DNA from: Dicaeum eximium
Lineage: Eukaryota; Chordata; Aves; Passeriformes; Dicaeidae
Reading direction: 5' to 3'
DNA length: 64,000 nt
Assembly (NCBI GenBank): GCA_013396995.1
Contig: VWZP01005851.1
Coordinates: forward strand, 763,406-827,405
Part shown: positions 62,122 to 64,000 of the stretch, piece by piece
Layout of the letters: every line of letters begins with the position of its first letter
Position numbering within the stretch: the first letter of the stretch is position 1
Position numbers and translations under genes: made by a program
The notes under the pieces: model-generated
Told to the model about the DNA's origin: nothing
What the model saw: the letters and a program-made list of their open reading frames with translations, nothing else
Database searches by the model: none

Positions 62122-64000
62122 TCTCCACATCAGCATCTTTGTGCTGCACTCCTTTATCAACAGCTGCTACATATTCTAAAACCAGAAAGAGAGTCCTGTT
62201 TTTCAAGGTCTGTGGAGCACAGGCAGTTTTCTCATTACAACTATTTTACAGGGTCTTTGAGAAACAGAACCATATGTGATTAAGGTTTCTGGGCCCTTTC
62301 CCAGTGCAAATAAAAAAAATACTTGCATTAGATCCATGCAGTGTTTTTGCATGTCAAAGGTTATTTGGTCCAAGTGATCTGGTATCCTTCTAAACTCCAA
62401 AAGATGCAGAGAGCTGCTCCCTTCAGCTCCTCATACACAGCCATTTGGTACACAGAGGGTTCTGACCATTGTACTGCACACAAAAGGCACAAGCATCTCC
62501 TGCCTACATCTGAGCTGCACTAGGAGACAAGTGCTCAGGCATAGGGCATGTTTATATTTATTCAGTTATTAATATAATTTCATATGTAAATGTTTGATGA
62601 ATTTGACTGTGTATGTATTAAGATGATTGAATGGTTTTTTTTCTTGCTTAAAGGTAAACCACTAAATGTTTATCTCCAGGAGGTATAATTAATAATATTT
62701 GCAATCTGCAGTTACGGTGTTCTGCCCTGTATTCTAACACAGGACATGAGTTTTGCTCCAAGGTATTTACAACTTAATGTTGCCACAGGTAGTAAAATTT
62801 CTCTTTTTGTTCTTTGCCTCATCTAATTTATTCTAGAGTCAGCTACATAGCTAAAGCCTGTAGCTGCCACCCCCAGACTAATACTTGAGCTAGACCACCT
62901 AAAAGCACTTCTCTTACACAAATACAAATGAGGACAATTGCTAAGGATCTATGTTTCCCAGCAGACAATACAGCCTTTGTTCAGTTGATAGGTGCTTGGG
63001 TTTGTTTTTTTTCTTTTTTTTTTTTCCTCTGGAAGAGTGGTAGCAAACGTACAGCCTTCCCATTTTTCCTTGGAGCCTGGGATCAGTAGACTGTTGAGTG
63101 CGATTTCTTGCCTTATCTAAACCTCTCAGTGATGGTCACTCGGGAGCAGACAGGCAATGCCACAGACGTTCCCAGACAGGAAAAAGTGGCCCCAGAGGAA
63201 AAGATTGAGCAGGTCTGTGTTTAAATGGATCTGACAGCTTTGCTTAGAGAAAGATGTTTGTCCCTGTTTATGGACATGTCCTTTTCCCCCCTTACGATTC
63301 CCAGGACCAGCATTACATTTACTGTGTGTCTGACTGTCTGCTTAGGGAACCAGAGGTCATGTGTCCCACAGGCAGTGGGGATGGGTGAGAAATAAATCCA
63401 CCAAGGCTGCTATTCACAAGAGAGTTGAGTCTTTTCCATAACATTTCCATTATCCTATTTAAAGTTTAATACCCCAATGACGGAAGTCTCTCCGTTTGTG
63501 TCAATGGAAGTATGGTCAGTGTCTGTCCTAGCTGCACATGCACACATATTTTAACAAAAACCCTTCTGAGGCTGGAAGAACAAAAATTTCAAAACTATTT
63601 TACTGGTATTTAAGTTACAAAGTGAAATCAATTGGTAGTCAACTGGTTGTAGTGATTCACAATTTTTTTTTTCTGAGCTGTGTTTTATATTATTTTACTT
63701 GTCAGATAAGATAAAGACTATTATTTTTAAACAAAAATATTCTATAGACTTTTTTTTTGCTGTCAATATTTGCATTTTGAAGACATATAGCAGAAGTAAG
63801 AAAATCTTCAGCCAGAGTTTAATTTTAGAAAGGAAATATGGTATCATGCTTGAAGATTTTCTTAATCAGTTGGATTTGTCCTGACTTTCAACTTTAGATA
63901 AGAAAATAGACCATTTTATCACAAGGTTTTAGTGTGTGTGAGGTTTAGTGCCAACCAAAAATGGCTCCCAGTATCTTAGTTATTAAAGTTATATTTGCTG
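62122..64000. other. Unannotated interval to the window end
   Basis: No gene recognised. T-rich runs occur at 63003-63026 and 63664-63672. Frames of 60-66 codons overlap and carry no familiar motifs. Nothing indicates that a feature is cut by the right edge. Confidence 0.35.

Overview
The window looks like a stretch of bird nuclear chromosome. The evidence is the repeat content. There are chicken-repeat-1 (CR1) LINE pieces, including one with the typical 3' end made of short ATTCTATGATTCTAT-type repeats, several much older CR1 pieces, and two long terminal repeats (LTRs) of avian endogenous retroviruses. One LTR closely resembles the ERVL-type LTR that is widespread in birds. The base composition is mostly AT-rich, with GC-richer islands near 12.3-12.6 kb, 27.7-27.9 kb and 29.8-31.3 kb. 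I cannot fix the species from this; a passerine or other neoavian bird is a guess.

I found no protein-coding gene, tRNA, rRNA or other RNA gene that I can support. The longest open frame is 167 codons (27599-28102, minus strand). None of the open frames of 60-167 codons resembles a protein family I know, apart from those lying inside transposon fragments. The window is most likely intergenic or one or more large introns. Small exons could be missed; two weak exon-like segments (4301-4445 and 59148-59212) are listed as findings only.

Layout: 0-0.4 kb, a CR1 reverse-transcriptase fragment on the minus strand. 0.4-13.5 kb, unannotated sequence with a pyrimidine/purine pair (2.8 kb), a TCTG microsatellite (3.0 kb) and a double hairpin (12.07 kb). 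13.6-13.95 kb, two CR1 pieces in opposite orientation. 16.0-16.3 kb, a purine tract next to a CR1 3' end. 20.6-25.5 kb, the densest repeat cluster, with four CR1 copies of different ages. 26.0 kb, a strong G-quadruplex motif. 29.8-31.3 kb, a GC-rich block ending in a small CpG-rich segment. 37.7-38.0 kb, a solo LTR on the minus strand. 45.6-48.6 kb, a hairpin, microsatellites and one copy of a short dispersed duplication. 50.3-52.0 kb, a solo ERVL-type LTR on the plus strand, stacked short repeats and an ancient CR1. 53.3-55.1 kb, three perfect inverted repeats. 62.0-62.1 kb, a 53-bp tandem duplication. One ambiguous base (N) is at 31513.

I see no gene system working together here and no convincing novel system. 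The observations most worth checking are the short dispersed duplication (48.5/51.0 kb), the stacked repeats at 51.0 kb, the two LTRs as possible lineage markers, the orphan CpG-rich segment at 31.1-31.3 kb and the perfect inverted repeats. Family names given here come from recognising sequence by eye; no alignment was run.
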